From: SHYQ01 sp041674525
Lineage (GTDB): Bacteria; Chloroflexota; Dehalococcoidia; UBA2979
Reading direction: 5' to 3'
Assembly (NCBI GenBank): GCA_041674525.1
Contig: JBAYVN010000005.1
Span: 1 to 64,000 of the forward strand
DNA length: 64,000 nucleotides
A program made the translations under genes and the position numbers. Below the pieces are notes generated by a model, which was not told where the DNA came from, ran no database searches, and was given only the letters and a program-made list of their open reading frames with translations. Below, piece after piece: positions 33,017-41,208 of this stretch (positions within the stretch are counted from its first letter, which is position 1; each line of letters starts with the position of its first letter).

Positions 33017-34189
33017 ATGCTCGCTCGCCGTCAGGGCGGCACGGGACAGCACCTCGCCGGCGCGTTGAACTCGGGTCGCGTGCTCACCGATCTGATCCGC
33101 GCCGCCGCGCCGGGCGATGACGAGGCGCTGCGCGGCGTCGCGCGCCTGATGGCGACGTGGCCGGGCGTGTCGGCCGTCACCATCGAGGTGTATCCCGAGC
33201 GTGCGGGCCGGCCGCCGATTGTCATCCACGGCGGAGGTGGGGCGTGGGACCACGCCGCGTCGCAGATGCGGTGCGAGCTCCTGGATCAGGGCCACGCCGT
33301 CGGACTCCTGACCGTGGTGACCGACGGGCGTGCGGAGACCCCGCGCAACATCGAGGCGTCGTGCGAGACGGCGGCTGTGCTGCTCTCCGGCGTCGCCGCG
33401 CGCTGCCGGCTGGAAGCGATGTTGCTGGACGCTCAGTGCTACGAGGTCACGGGCCAGATCGCGGCGGGCCTGGTGCACGACCTCAACAACATGCTCACGG
33501 GGATCATGGGGAACACCTCGATCGCGGTGGCCCTGGTCCCGGCCGAGCATCCCGTCGCGCCGCCGTTGCGCCGGATCGGGGAAGCGGCGAGCGCCGCCGC
33601 CCAGGTCGCGCGGGGGCTCCTCAACTTCGTGCGCGGCACCATGGAGCGCGGCGACGTCTCGGTGAATGAGGTGGCCCTGGCGATGCAGCAGGTGATGTCG
33701 CGCGCGCTCCGCGATGGCGTGTCCGTGGACCTCGACCTCGCCCCGAACGTCCCCGCTGTGCCCGGCGAGCGCCCGCTGATCCAGCAGGCGCTCGTGAACC
33801 TGGTGCTCAACGCCGCCGAGGCGATCGACGGCGACGGCAACATCACCATCCGATCGCGCCTGGTGCATGAGCTGCCGGATGCCGTCGCCGGGCAGGCGCG
33901 ACCCGCGCGGTCGTACCTCGCGCTCTCGGTCACGGACACGGGGAGCGGCATCGCGCCGGAGCACGTCTCGCAGATCTTCGCTCCGTTCTTCACGACGAAG
34001 GGGAGCGCGGGCACCGGCCTCGGGCTGACCTCCGTGGCGCAGGTCGCGAGGCGGCACGGGGGCGTCGCCGGCGTGGAGAGCCGCCTCGGACAGGGCGCCA
34101 CGTTCACGATCTACCTGCCGGTGGTGGCTCCCGCCGGTGCGCAGGCGCCCGGCCCGCGGGCATCGGTCCTGGCGCGCCGCGTGTCATAG
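33017..34189 (+). CDS. Soluble histidine kinase, NtrB/HATPase type
   Basis: A 390-residue protein without membrane helices. Residues about 20-140 form a GAF-like alpha/beta sensor region, and the phospho-acceptor is His154 in AAGLVHDLNNMLTGIMGNTS, the HDLNN form found in NtrB-like and hybrid kinases. The ATPase domain has VLNAAEAIDGDG, DTGSGIAPEH and FTTKGSAGTGLGL. No receiver domain or response regulator is present nearby, so it is an orphan. The start ATG at 33017 has no clear ribosome site, and the start could be wrong. It reads out of the divergent spacer that carries a 13-bp inverted repeat. Confidence 0.85.
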   Translation: MLARRQGGTGQHLAGALNSGRVLTDLIRAAAPGDDEALRGVARLMATWPGVSAVTIEVYPERAGRPPIVIHGGGGAWDHAASQMRCELLDQGHAVGLLTVVTDGRAETPRNIEASCETAAVLLSGVAARCRLEAMLLDAQCYEVTGQIAAGLVHDLNNMLTGIMGNTSIAVALVPAEHPVAPPLRRIGEAASAAAQVARGLLNFVRGTMERGDVSVNEVALAMQQVMSRALRDGVSVDLDLAPNVPAVPGERPLIQQALVNLVLNAAEAIDGDGNITIRSRLVHELPDAVAGQARPARSYLALSVTDTGSGIAPEHVSQIFAPFFTTKGSAGTGLGLTSVAQVARRHGGVAGVESRLGQGATFTIYLPVVAPAGAQAPGPRASVLARRVS

Positions 34190-34245
34190 CGTTCGGCGGG
34201 GCGAGGTGAACGCGGGCCCGCGCGTGAAGGCCGGGCTACACGAAA

Positions 34246-34265
34246 CAGCCCCCGGGCGGGGGCTG
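34246..34265 (-). terminator. Terminator after tRNA-Gln (minus strand)
   Basis: CAGCCCCC and GGGGGCTG form a perfect 8-bp stem with a 4-nt loop, followed on the minus strand by TTTCGT. It lies 12 bp past the tRNA-Gln 3' end. The kinase gene ends just beyond on the other strand and may use the same hairpin. Confidence 0.65.
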
Positions 34266-34276
34266 GTGGGTGAGGC

Positions 34277-34350
34277 TGGCTGGGGATCAGGGATTCGAAC
34301 CCCGACTGACGGATCCAGAATCCGCTGTCCTACCATTAGACGAATCCCCA
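34277..34350 (-). tRNA. tRNA-Gln (anticodon CTG)
   Basis: The acceptor is TGGGGAT/ATCCCCA, the anticodon loop TTCTGGA gives CTG, the T arm is GGGTTCGAATCCC, and CCA is encoded. It lies directly downstream of gltX, whose product would misacylate it with Glu if the enzyme is non-discriminating; gatB is also in the window. Confidence 0.95.
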
Positions 34351-34430
34351 GCGGTGTCTCGTAGTGTAGCAAGGGATCCCGCGATCAGTCGATCGCCGGC
34401 GCACGCCGGCCTCGCACCGCCCGCGGCGCG

Positions 34431-35927
34431 CTACGTCGAGGCGCGGATCGCCGCCGCGGCCGCCCGGACGCGATCGACGCACGGGCCCGCACCGACGATC
34501 GCCATCGACTCGAACAGCGGCGGCGTAACCGCCTTGCCGGTCACCGCGAGCCGCACGAGGGTGAACAGGTCGCCCGCCTTCGCCTGGATGCGATCGGCGG
34601 TGGCGCGCAGGGCCGCCTCCAGCGGCTCGGCCTCCCACTCCGCGCACGCGTCGAGGTCCGCCGCGGCCGCCTCCAGCGCGTCCGCGGCCTCGCCCGCGTG
34701 TCCCCGCCAGCGCTTCGCCAGGAACTGCTCCACGGGCGGGGTGGGAACCTCGGACTGGTAGAAGAAGTCCACCAGTGGCGCGACGTCCGCCAGCAGCTGG
34801 ACCCGCTCGCGGATCAACGGAGTGAACTCCAGCACCAGCGCCCGATCGATCGGGCGCGGGACGTCCGGCGGGAGGTCGAGCTCCAGGCGCCGGGCGAAGA
34901 GCTCGGCGAGCTCGGGCTCCGGCATCTGCCGGAGGTAGACGCCGTTCAGCCAGTTCAGCTTCTCGGTGTCGAAGGTCGCGGGCGACATGCTGACGTCGCC
35001 GATGTCGAAGACCTCGATCAGCTGCTCGCGGCTGAGCACCGTGTCGTCGCCGTGGCCCCAGCCCGTGATGCAGAGGAAGTTCAGGAGCGCGTCCGGCAGG
35101 TAGCCGGCCTCGGCGTACTCCAGCGCGGACTTCGCCCCGTGGCGCTTGGAGAGCTTGCCCCCGCCGGGCGCGAGGATGATCGGCATGTGCACGAAGACCG
35201 GGCGCTGCCATCCCAGCGCGTCGAAGAGCAGAGCATGGCGAGGCGCGGAGGGCAGCCACTCGTCCCCGCGCGTGATGTGCGTGATCTCCATGTCGGTGTC
35301 GTCCACGACGTGGGCAAGGTGGTACGTGGGGAAGCCGTCCGACTTCAGCATCACGAAGTCGTCCAGCGTGCGGTTCTCCACCGTCACCGGCCCGCGCAGC
35401 AGGTCCTCCACGGTCGTCGAGCCCTCGCGAGGCACGGCGAAGCGGATCACGAACGGCTCGTACTGCGCGCGCGCCTCGGACTCGGCGGGGGGGATCACGC
35501 GGCAGCGGCCCTCGTAGCCGGGTGGGCGCTTCTCCTCCTGCTGGCGCCGCCGCATCGCATCGAGCTCCTCGGGGGTGCAGAAGCAGCGGTAGGCCTTGCC
35601 CTCCGCGAGCAGGCGGTCGGTGGCGGCGTGGTACAGCGGGAGGCGCTGCGACTGGACGTACGGGCCGTGCGGGCCGCCGATGTCCGGGCCCTCCTCCCAG
35701 AACAGCCCCAGCCAGCGCAGCGAGTCGAGGATGCGCTCGAGCGAACCGGGCACCATGCGCGTCTGGTCGGTGTCCTCCAGGCGCACGATGAACGTGCCGC
35801 CCGTGTGGCGCGCGTACAGCCACGTCCAGATCGCCTGCCGGATATTGCCCACGTGCGGATCGCCAGTGGGGCTCGGTGCGTAGCGCACGCGCACCGGTCG
35901 CGCGGCGGGCGGGGTGGGGGCGGTCAT
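34431..35927 (-). CDS. gltX: Glutamyl-tRNA synthetase
   Basis: A 498-residue class I synthetase from the ATG at 35927, overlapping the rluD stop by ATGA. The HIGH-type motif is in APSPTGDPHVGNIRQ and the KMSKS-type motif is KLSKRHGA. The zinc-like region CFCTPEEL and the anticodon-binding domain follow. It charges tRNA-Glu, and in organisms with GatCAB often also tRNA-Gln. Two tRNA-Glu genes and a tRNA-Gln lie within 7 kb. It is the last gene of the lspA-rluD-gltX operon, followed by tRNA-Gln. Confidence 0.95.
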   Translation of the reverse strand: MTAPTPPAARPVRVRYAPSPTGDPHVGNIRQAIWTWLYARHTGGTFIVRLEDTDQTRMVPGSLERILDSLRWLGLFWEEGPDIGGPHGPYVQSQRLPLYHAATDRLLAEGKAYRCFCTPEELDAMRRRQQEEKRPPGYEGRCRVIPPAESEARAQYEPFVIRFAVPREGSTTVEDLLRGPVTVENRTLDDFVMLKSDGFPTYHLAHVVDDTDMEITHITRGDEWLPSAPRHALLFDALGWQRPVFVHMPIILAPGGGKLSKRHGAKSALEYAEAGYLPDALLNFLCITGWGHGDDTVLSREQLIEVFDIGDVSMSPATFDTEKLNWLNGVYLRQMPEPELAELFARRLELDLPPDVPRPIDRALVLEFTPLIRERVQLLADVAPLVDFFYQSEVPTPPVEQFLAKRWRGHAGEAADALEAAAADLDACAEWEAEPLEAALRATADRIQAKAGDLFTLVRLAVTGKAVTPPLFESMAIVGAGPCVDRVRAAAAAIRAST

Positions 35928-36865
35928 TCCAGGGCTCCGATCTCGGATGGGGCGACGCCGTGGCTCGCGCGCAGCGAGCGGATCGCGGCGCGCAGGTCCT
36001 CCGGCAGCGGAGCGACGAACTCGCGCCACTCGCCGTTGGACGCGAGCGTGACGCCGAGACGCCATGCGTGCAACGCCTGGCGCGCGATGCGCGGCGAGGG
36101 GCGCCCGTACAGGCGGTCCGCGATCACCGGGTGGCCGATGGCCGCCATGTGGACGCGGATCTGGTGGGTGCGGCCAGTGTAGATGCGCACCAGCGCCAGC
36201 GCGGCCTCGTCCCCGTACTGCTCCAGCACGCGGTACTCGGAGCGCGCGGACTGTCCGCGCTCCACCACCGCGCGCCGCCGGGGATCGGCCGGGTCCGGGC
36301 CGAGCGGGGCGTCGATGATCCCCTCGGCGGGGTCGGGGCGGCCCTCCACGATCGCGACGTACTGCTTCGTCGTCTCGCGCTGCCGCCACTGCTCCTTCAG
36401 CGCGTACTGCGACGCTTCCGACTTCGCGAAGACGATCACGCCCGAGGTGTCGCGGTCCAGCCGGTGCACCACGCCGCCGCGGCCCGAGTCGTCGATCTCA
36501 CGCACTTCCGGGTAGCGGGAGCGCACGGCGTTGATCAGGGTGACCTCGTGCAGTCCCTCGCGCGGGTGCACGATCACACCGGGCTGCTTGTCCAGCACCA
36601 GCGTCTCCTCGTCCTCGTACAGGACGCGCAGCGGCACCTCGTCGGCCGCGAGGTCGAGGTTGCGGAGCACGGGCTGGTCCACGCTGATATGCGTGCCGGC
36701 GGCCACGGTGGTGCTCGCCCGCCCGGCGACCACGCCTTCCACGGTGACGTGCCCGTCCTCGATCAGGCGGCGCACCTGTGACCGTGACAGCGCGGGGATC
36801 GCCGCGGTGACGACGCGGTCCAGCCGGTCCTCCGCGACAGCGACGATCGAGACCTCGGACGTCAC
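35924..36865 (-). CDS. rluD: Pseudouridine synthase, RluA/RluD family
   Basis: A 313-residue protein starting at GTG 36865, overlapping the lspA stop by GTGA. It has an N-terminal S4 RNA-binding domain (LSRSQVRRLIEDGHVTVEG) and a catalytic domain with the RLDRDTSGV motif containing the nucleophilic Asp, then YTGRTHQIRVHMAAIGHP. RluD-type enzymes make pseudouridines in 23S rRNA helix 69; specificity between RluA, RluC and RluD cannot be decided here. The pairing with lspA is very common in bacteria, and here gltX is added. Confidence 0.92.
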   Translation of the reverse strand: MTSEVSIVAVAEDRLDRVVTAAIPALSRSQVRRLIEDGHVTVEGVVAGRASTTVAAGTHISVDQPVLRNLDLAADEVPLRVLYEDEETLVLDKQPGVIVHPREGLHEVTLINAVRSRYPEVREIDDSGRGGVVHRLDRDTSGVIVFAKSEASQYALKEQWRQRETTKQYVAIVEGRPDPAEGIIDAPLGPDPADPRRRAVVERGQSARSEYRVLEQYGDEAALALVRIYTGRTHQIRVHMAAIGHPVIADRLYGRPSPRIARQALHAWRLGVTLASNGEWREFVAPLPEDLRAAIRSLRASHGVAPSEIGALE

Positions 36866-37392
36866 GAGGCCGCCTCGGGCGCATCGGCGGGCTCCCGCTC
36901 GAACCACGTGAGCGCGAGCAGGGTGCACACGCCGACGACGATCGCGGAGTCGGCGATGTTGAACGCCGGGTAGTGTGTCGGCTCGATGAAGTCGGTGACC
37001 GCGCCCAGCCGGAGGCGGTCGATGAGGTTGCCGATGGCACCGCCGAGGATGGCGCTCAACGCGATCGTGTACAGGCGGTTGCGCGCAGGCAGCGTCAACA
37101 GCACGAATGTGATCCCGGCGATGGCCCCGAACCCGACGATGGTCAGCGCTCCGCCCGCGCCCTGCAGGACACCGAACGCGGCGCCCGTGTTCTGCGTGTG
37201 GGTGAGGTGGATGAGCCACCAGCCCTCGGGCCACTGCTCGCCCAGGTCCAGCCGCGCACGCACGAGCGACTTCGTCCACTGGTCCGCGACGACCACGAGC
37301 GCGGCCACCACGAGGAACGCGCGCAGGCGATGCAGCACGCGGCGGGTGCGAGTCTCCGGAACGGCGACGGTGGTCGAGGGCGATGAGGTCAT
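36862..37392 (-). CDS. lspA: Lipoprotein signal peptidase (SPase II)
   Basis: A 176-residue membrane protein from the ATG at 37392. It has four hydrophobic helices. The catalytic Asp pair is Asp125 in GGAIGNLIDRL and Asp148 in FNIADSAIV, and NTGAAFG is conserved. It cleaves prolipoproteins at the lipobox, consistent with the several lipoproteins in this window. First gene of the lspA-rluD-gltX operon. The divergent neighbour starts 176 bp away. Confidence 0.94.
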   Translation of the reverse strand: MTSSPSTTVAVPETRTRRVLHRLRAFLVVAALVVVADQWTKSLVRARLDLGEQWPEGWWLIHLTHTQNTGAAFGVLQGAGGALTIVGFGAIAGITFVLLTLPARNRLYTIALSAILGGAIGNLIDRLRLGAVTDFIEPTHYPAFNIADSAIVVGVCTLLALTWFEREPADAPEAAS

Positions 37393-37568
37393 GGCACACC
37401 CATCGTACGCACGCATCCGGAAGCACGCATCGTGATGACGTCGTGCGGCCCGCCGCGCGGCCGCCGGTCGGGTGGCGCGGGTCGATCCTCGGCGTACCTG
37501 CGGCGAGGCGCGCGGTCCGTGGCTGCTACACTCGTGATACCCCCGTACCGATGCGAGGAGCCCCGGCG

Positions 37569-38171
37569 ATGGCCCTGTTTGGCGGATCGCAGTCACGCGA
37601 GATGCGACCGGACGGGCGGCCCCGGCTGCCCCCGGGCCAGCGGCTCACGGAGGGCTGGCCGGTGCTGCACTACGGGTCGATCCCGAAGATCGATCTCGCC
37701 TCGTGGGAGATCAAGATCTCCGGCCTCGTCGAACAGGAGGTCACGCTCTCCTGGGAGCAGTTCATGGCGCTCCCGCAGCGGAGCAGCCGCTCCGACATCC
37801 ACTGCGTCACCACATGGAGCAAGTACGACAACGACTGGGTCGGCGTGCCCTTCATCGACCTGCAGGCCCTGGTGCGCGTGCGGCCCGAGGCGCACCACGT
37901 GATCTTCCACTCGTACGGTGGCTACACCACGAACGTCCCGCTGGCGGAACTGCAGGGCCCCGAGAACATGCTCGTGCACACGCACAACGGCCAGCCGCTG
38001 GCGCCCGAGCACGGTGGTCCGCTGCGCGGCCTGGTGCCGGCGCTGTACTTCTGGAAGAGCGCGAAGTGGGTGCGCGGCATCGAGTTCGTGGCGAACGATC
38101 GCCCGGGCTTCTGGGAGATGTACGGCTACCACATGCACGGCGACCCGTGGACCGAGGAGCGATACGGGTAA
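37569..38171 (+). CDS. Sulfite-oxidase-fold molybdopterin oxidoreductase
   Basis: A 200-residue protein from the ATG at 37569 with GCGAGGAG upstream. It is one Oxidored_molyb (SUOX/YedY-type) domain: Cys79 in DIHCVTTWSKYDNDWVGV is the expected molybdenum-ligating cysteine, then VIFHSYGGYTTNVPL and GGPLRGLVPALYFWKSAKWVRGIE (quoted in part). There is no signal peptide, so unlike MsrP/YedY it is probably cytoplasmic. Substrate unknown. An extended -10 TGCTACACT lies at 37524-37532. No molybdenum cofactor genes are near. Confidence 0.87.
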   Translation: MALFGGSQSREMRPDGRPRLPPGQRLTEGWPVLHYGSIPKIDLASWEIKISGLVEQEVTLSWEQFMALPQRSSRSDIHCVTTWSKYDNDWVGVPFIDLQALVRVRPEAHHVIFHSYGGYTTNVPLAELQGPENMLVHTHNGQPLAPEHGGPLRGLVPALYFWKSAKWVRGIEFVANDRPGFWEMYGYHMHGDPWTEERYG

Positions 38172-38333
38172 TCCCGGCGCCCCTTGACACGCTCCCGCTC
38201 GCACGAGCCCCCGGCGCCTCGATCGCGTCGATCGGGATTCGGCGGCGATGGCACACGAAACGCCGCAGGTCATTCATGCAGGTTCGGGCGCTTTGGGTAC
38301 CCACGGGCCGTGCCCGCTCTGCTACACTTCGCC

Positions 38334-38413
38334 TCCCAACCGGGGGAACCCACGTTATCCACAGGGTTCGAGCCGGTCAGTCCCGGCACGGAACCCTTCC
38401 CGGGGGTATTCCG
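38334..38413 (+). other. Structured leader of the following gene, with a DnaA-box-like loop
   Basis: After a TACACT -10 near 38322, the leader can fold as ACCGG/CCGGT enclosing GAACCC/GGGTTC with the 12-nt loop ACGTTATCCACA. The loop contains a perfect TTATCCACA 9-mer (38355-38363). A second GC helix precedes the start codon. I do not recognise the RNA class. Confidence 0.3.
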
Positions 38414-39073
38414 ATGCGCATGCCATTCTCTCGCTCCCGACGCACCCTTCCCGCGATGTCCTCGATCCCGAGCATGCGGTCGCTCGACACGCGGCCGCTG
38501 GAGCGCGCCGTGGAGCGCGGTCGCGCCCGCATGGAATCGCTGGCCGAGACGATCTCGAACGAAGGCGTCGCCGAGTTCATCGAGGAGCTCCGGCAGGACG
38601 CGGCGCCGATCATCGAGCGGGCGGTGCCGATGATCGAGCGCGCGACGAAGCGCCGCCGCCGCCGCCGCAAGCCGCAGATCGCGCTCGCCCTGCTCGCGCT
38701 CAGCGCCGTCGCGGCCGTGATCGCGTACCTGCTGTGGCAACGCCGCGACGAGGAACCCGCGTACCTGATGCACTCGCCCGACCTGCCCGACCTCACGCCC
38801 GCGGGCACACCGCCCTCGGACAGTCCCTCGGCCGGGCCGGCAGAGCCGGAGCCCGCCCCCGAGCGCGCATCGAGCCCGTTCGTCGACGTCCCGGACGTCG
38901 CGCCGTCGCGCGAGTTCGCCTCCACGCCGCGCGCGCACTTCGGCTTCCCCGACGCGCGCGAGGAGCGCACGGCGGACGTTGGTCACGGGTTGCCTGGCTC
39001 GCAGCAGATGCCGTTCGCGGCCTCGCGCGTGGAGCTTCCCGGCAACGCACGCCGACCGTGGCTGCCTCGGTAG
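38414..39073 (+). CDS. Single-pass membrane protein with basic juxtamembrane run, unknown
   Basis: A 219-residue protein from the ATG at 38414. Residues about 25-80 are amphipathic and helical (RARMESLAETISNEGVAEF, EELRQDAAPIIERAVPMIE), then comes a run of six or seven Arg, then one membrane helix (about 89-108), then an acidic, Pro-rich tail with VDVPDVAPSREF. The orientation should be N-in by the positive-inside rule. I recognise no family. It is preceded by a structured leader. The Pro-rich tail suggests an extracytoplasmic, flexible segment. Confidence 0.65.
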   Translation: MRMPFSRSRRTLPAMSSIPSMRSLDTRPLERAVERGRARMESLAETISNEGVAEFIEELRQDAAPIIERAVPMIERATKRRRRRRKPQIALALLALSAVAAVIAYLLWQRRDEEPAYLMHSPDLPDLTPAGTPPSDSPSAGPAEPEPAPERASSPFVDVPDVAPSREFASTPRAHFGFPDAREERTADVGHGLPGSQQMPFAASRVELPGNARRPWLPR

Positions 39074-39201
39074 CGCATCGACAGGCATCGGCTCGCATCG
39101 GTGGGCATCGACCCCGGCTGATCACGACCGGAGCGCGCCATGCGATCACGCCGGTGCCCAATGACCGGTGCGGGGAGCGCTGGTATCCTCGGGGGGCCGA
39201 C

Positions 39202-39276
39202 GCCCCCATCGTCTAGCGGTCAGGACGGCACCCTTTCAAGGTACAAACAGGGGTTCGACTCCCCTTGGGGGCACCA
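39202..39276 (+). tRNA. tRNA-Glu (anticodon TTC)
   Basis: The acceptor is GCCCCCA/TGGGGGC, the anticodon loop CTTTCAA gives TTC, the T arm is GGGGTTCGACTCCCC, and CCA is encoded. The anticodon stem GCACC/GGTAC has one C-A mismatch at the second pair, which is unusual. A TATCCT -10-like hexamer lies about 10 bp upstream of the expected start. Confidence 0.93.
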
Positions 39277-39303
39277 TTACGCGACATCTGGCACACCGAC
39301 ATC

Positions 39304-39326
39304 AGGCCCGGCCATGTGCCGGGCCT
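39304..39326. terminator. Hairpin between tRNA-Glu and the convergent CNB gene
   Basis: AGGCCCGGC and GCCGGGCCT form a perfect 9-bp stem with a 5-nt loop, between two convergent genes. No T tract; probably a bidirectional hairpin terminator. Confidence 0.5.
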
Positions 39327-39378
39327 CACTGTGCACCGGGATGCAGCGGGCGCTTCGTGGCGTGGGTCGCGCGGCGGG

Positions 39379-39852
39379 TCAGCGCAGGTAATTCCCGATA
39401 GGGTGTCCGTGCGCGTCGGAGATCGCTTCGACGAGGCGCTGGTGGAGGTACGCGGCGGTGCGTGCCATCAGCCGTCTCGACAGCGAGTGGTCCCGCTCGA
39501 CCATCGCCCGCAGTGCGGGGATCGGAATCTCGAGCACACGGCAGTCGGTGCTGGCGATGGCGGACTTCAGGTAGCGGTGGGGCGGCACCAGTCCCGAGAT
39601 ACCGAAGACCTCCGGGCTGCTCATCATGAGGCTCGATGGAGTGCCCATGAGCGACGGCACCCTCACGAGGCCGTCGGCGATGACATACAGGGCTTCGGCG
39701 TGCTCACCGGAGTCGGCGATCGCCGAACCCGATGCGAAGTGACGCTCCCGGGCGATCGGAAGGATCCGGGACAGCTCGGAGTCCCCGAACTCCTGGAACA
39801 GGGCACATTCCCGCACCAGGTCCCAGTGTTCCTGTGGCTCTAGCACCGGCAT
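39379..39852 (-). CDS. Stand-alone cyclic-nucleotide-binding domain protein
   Basis: A 157-residue protein from the ATG at 39852 (MPVLEPQEHWDLV). The CNB fold is clear: CALFQEFGDSELSRIL at the start, then ARERHFASGSAIADSGEHAEALYVIADGLVRV, with the phosphate-binding-cassette region around SSPEVFGISGLVPPHRY and a C-terminal helix. There is no DNA-binding helix-turn-helix as in CRP/FNR, so it is a sensor or partner protein rather than a transcription factor. The phosphate-binding Arg is not obvious, so ligand binding is uncertain. A GTTATAAC string at 39910-39917 could hold its -10. Confidence 0.72.
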   Translation of the reverse strand: MPVLEPQEHWDLVRECALFQEFGDSELSRILPIARERHFASGSAIADSGEHAEALYVIADGLVRVPSLMGTPSSLMMSSPEVFGISGLVPPHRYLKSAIASTDCRVLEIPIPALRAMVERDHSLSRRLMARTAAYLHQRLVEAISDAHGHPIGNYLR

Positions 39853-40163
39853 CAGCACGACTGGCCTCCAACCCCGCGGGTGCACGCCGCCCCGCCGCAC
39901 ACCCCATTCGTTATAACACTCCGGAGCGCGCAATCTCGACCGTGACCCTCCCCGGACTGACGCCGCGCCCCCGGACTCATCGAGGCATCGGGTCGACGTG
40001 CCGGCTGTCAGCGGCCCGGAGGCGGCCCCCCCGCGGCGCGCCAGGTGGACTGGCGGGCGGATAATGGCGTCTGCACCGGGGGAGCCGGGGCGTCTGCCGA
40101 GACGGGGCGGGCAGGCTCCGAGCTGCACTCAACGCCCCCGCGCGGCGCGCCGAACGGTCGACC
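39853..40163. other. Divergent non-coding spacer
   Basis: About 310 bp between the CNB gene and the YjeF-like gene. Apart from the AT-rich palindrome GTTATAAC (39910-39917), a plausible -10 for the minus-strand gene, I see nothing recognisable. Long open frames through it are GC-driven and not protein-like. Confidence 0.4.
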
Positions 40164-40955
40164 ATGACCATCTCGCAACGCATGCAGTTCTCCGCCCCGA
40201 GCGGGGAGCGCGTGCCCGCGGTCTCCGTTGCCGAGATGCGTGAGATCGACCGCATCGCCACCGAGGACACCGGGCCGTCGCCCCTGCAGACCCTGGAGAT
40301 CGCCGGGCAGCAGGCGGCGCTCGCGGCGATCGACCTGCTGGGGCCGCGCTGGCGGGACGGCCGGGCGATCGTGCTGTGCGGCACCGGACGCACCGGCGCC
40401 ACGGGCGTCTGCGCCGCGCGCCACCTGGCGAATCGCGGCGTCCGGGTGCAGGTGGTGACGGTGGTGCCGCCGCAACGCGCCGACGGCGCGCTGGGCGAGG
40501 CGTTCCTCGCGCTGGCCGAGGCGCCCGCGCGCGTCACGCGCTGGGACGAGGCGTTCGACGTGGCCGCCGCGGACGTGGTCGTCGACGCGATCCTCGGCTG
40601 CGAGCCTGCGGACGAGGCGCTGCCCGTGCAGCGCGGGCTGATCCTGGCGGCGCGTGCGGCCGCAGCCGCAGGCGTGCCCGTGCTCTCGCTGGATGTTCCC
40701 TCGGGCCTGGACGCGGATACCGGCGACGCGCCCGGCGACCCGCCCGGCGACGCGGTGCGCCCCACGCGCACGCTGACGTTCGGCCTGCCGAAGCGGGGAC
40801 TGACGCGCGAGACGGCGGGCGAGCTCTGGCTGGCCGACCTGGGCATCCCACCGGGGGTCTTCGCGCGGGCCGGGGTCGCGTTCGCGCCGTTCCTCGGGGC
40901 CGCGGCCAGCGTGCTCCTGGCGTACCCCGGGGAGGCCATGCCATTCCGCGACTGA
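40164..40955 (+). CDS. YjeF N-terminal-domain protein (NAD(P)HX epimerase-like, degenerate motif)
   Basis: A 263-residue protein from the ATG at 40164. The fold matches YjeF_N: VPAVSVAEMREIDRIATE, LQTLEIAGQQAA, LCGTGRTGATGVCAARHLANRG, VVVDAILG (Asp141) and LSLDVPSGLDADTG (177-187). The family loop GNNGGDG reads GRTGATG (residues 75-81), losing the Asn pair and Asp. The C-terminal dehydratase domain that usually follows is absent. Canonical enzymes repair hydrated NAD(P)H; this copy may have changed or lost activity. It is monocistronic and ends 77 bp before tRNA-Glu(CTC). Confidence 0.78.
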   Translation: MTISQRMQFSAPSGERVPAVSVAEMREIDRIATEDTGPSPLQTLEIAGQQAALAAIDLLGPRWRDGRAIVLCGTGRTGATGVCAARHLANRGVRVQVVTVVPPQRADGALGEAFLALAEAPARVTRWDEAFDVAAADVVVDAILGCEPADEALPVQRGLILAARAAAAAGVPVLSLDVPSGLDADTGDAPGDPPGDAVRPTRTLTFGLPKRGLTRETAGELWLADLGIPPGVFARAGVAFAPFLGAAASVLLAYPGEAMPFRD

Positions 40956-41032
40956 CGCCGCGCGGACGCGGCGCCGCGATTGGCGCGAGGCCCGCGGATT
41001 CGATACGCTGTCTGGCGTTATTCCGACGCCGT

Positions 41033-41109
41033 GGCCCATTCGTCTAGCGGCCCAGGACGCCACCCTCTCAAGGTGGAGATCACCGGTTCGAATCCGGTAT
41101 GGGTCACCA
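41033..41109 (+). tRNA. tRNA-Glu (anticodon CTC)
   Basis: The acceptor is GGCCCAT/ATGGGTC with one G-T pair, the anticodon stem CCACC/GGTGG encloses CTCTCAA giving CTC, the T arm is CCGGTTCGAATCCGG, and CCA is encoded. A TACGCT -10 lies at 41004-41009. Confidence 0.95.
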
Positions 41110-41125
41110 TCCAGCGCCCGGTTGC

Positions 41126-41147
41126 ACGGCCCTCCTCGGAGGGCCGT
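41126..41147 (+). terminator. Terminator after tRNA-Glu(CTC)
   Basis: ACGGCCCT pairs with AGGGCCGT (extendable into the loop), followed by TCTCGT, 16 bp past the tRNA 3' end. Confidence 0.65.
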
Positions 41148-41196
41148 TCTCGTGTCGCGAGGCGCCGCGCCCCACTGCCGGAGCGGCGCGCTGCCG

Positions 41197-41202
41197 TACA
41201 CT
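41197..41202 (+). promoter_or_regulatory. -10 hexamer TACACT placed for a leaderless mRNA
   Basis: TACACT ends 6 nt before the ATG at 41209, so transcription should begin at the start codon. This promoter would serve the small gene and the overlapping CcdA-type gene. Confidence 0.55.
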
Positions 41203-41208
41203 GGGCGC

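Noticed and set aside
38341..38400. Resemblance of the leader to a c-di-AMP (ydaO-yuaA) riboswitch, through GGGGGAACCCA and CGAGCCGGTCAG strings
   Set aside because: The order of the two strings fits, but the long central segment (with the GGGGTGAA-type loop) and the closing helix are missing, so the pocket cannot form.
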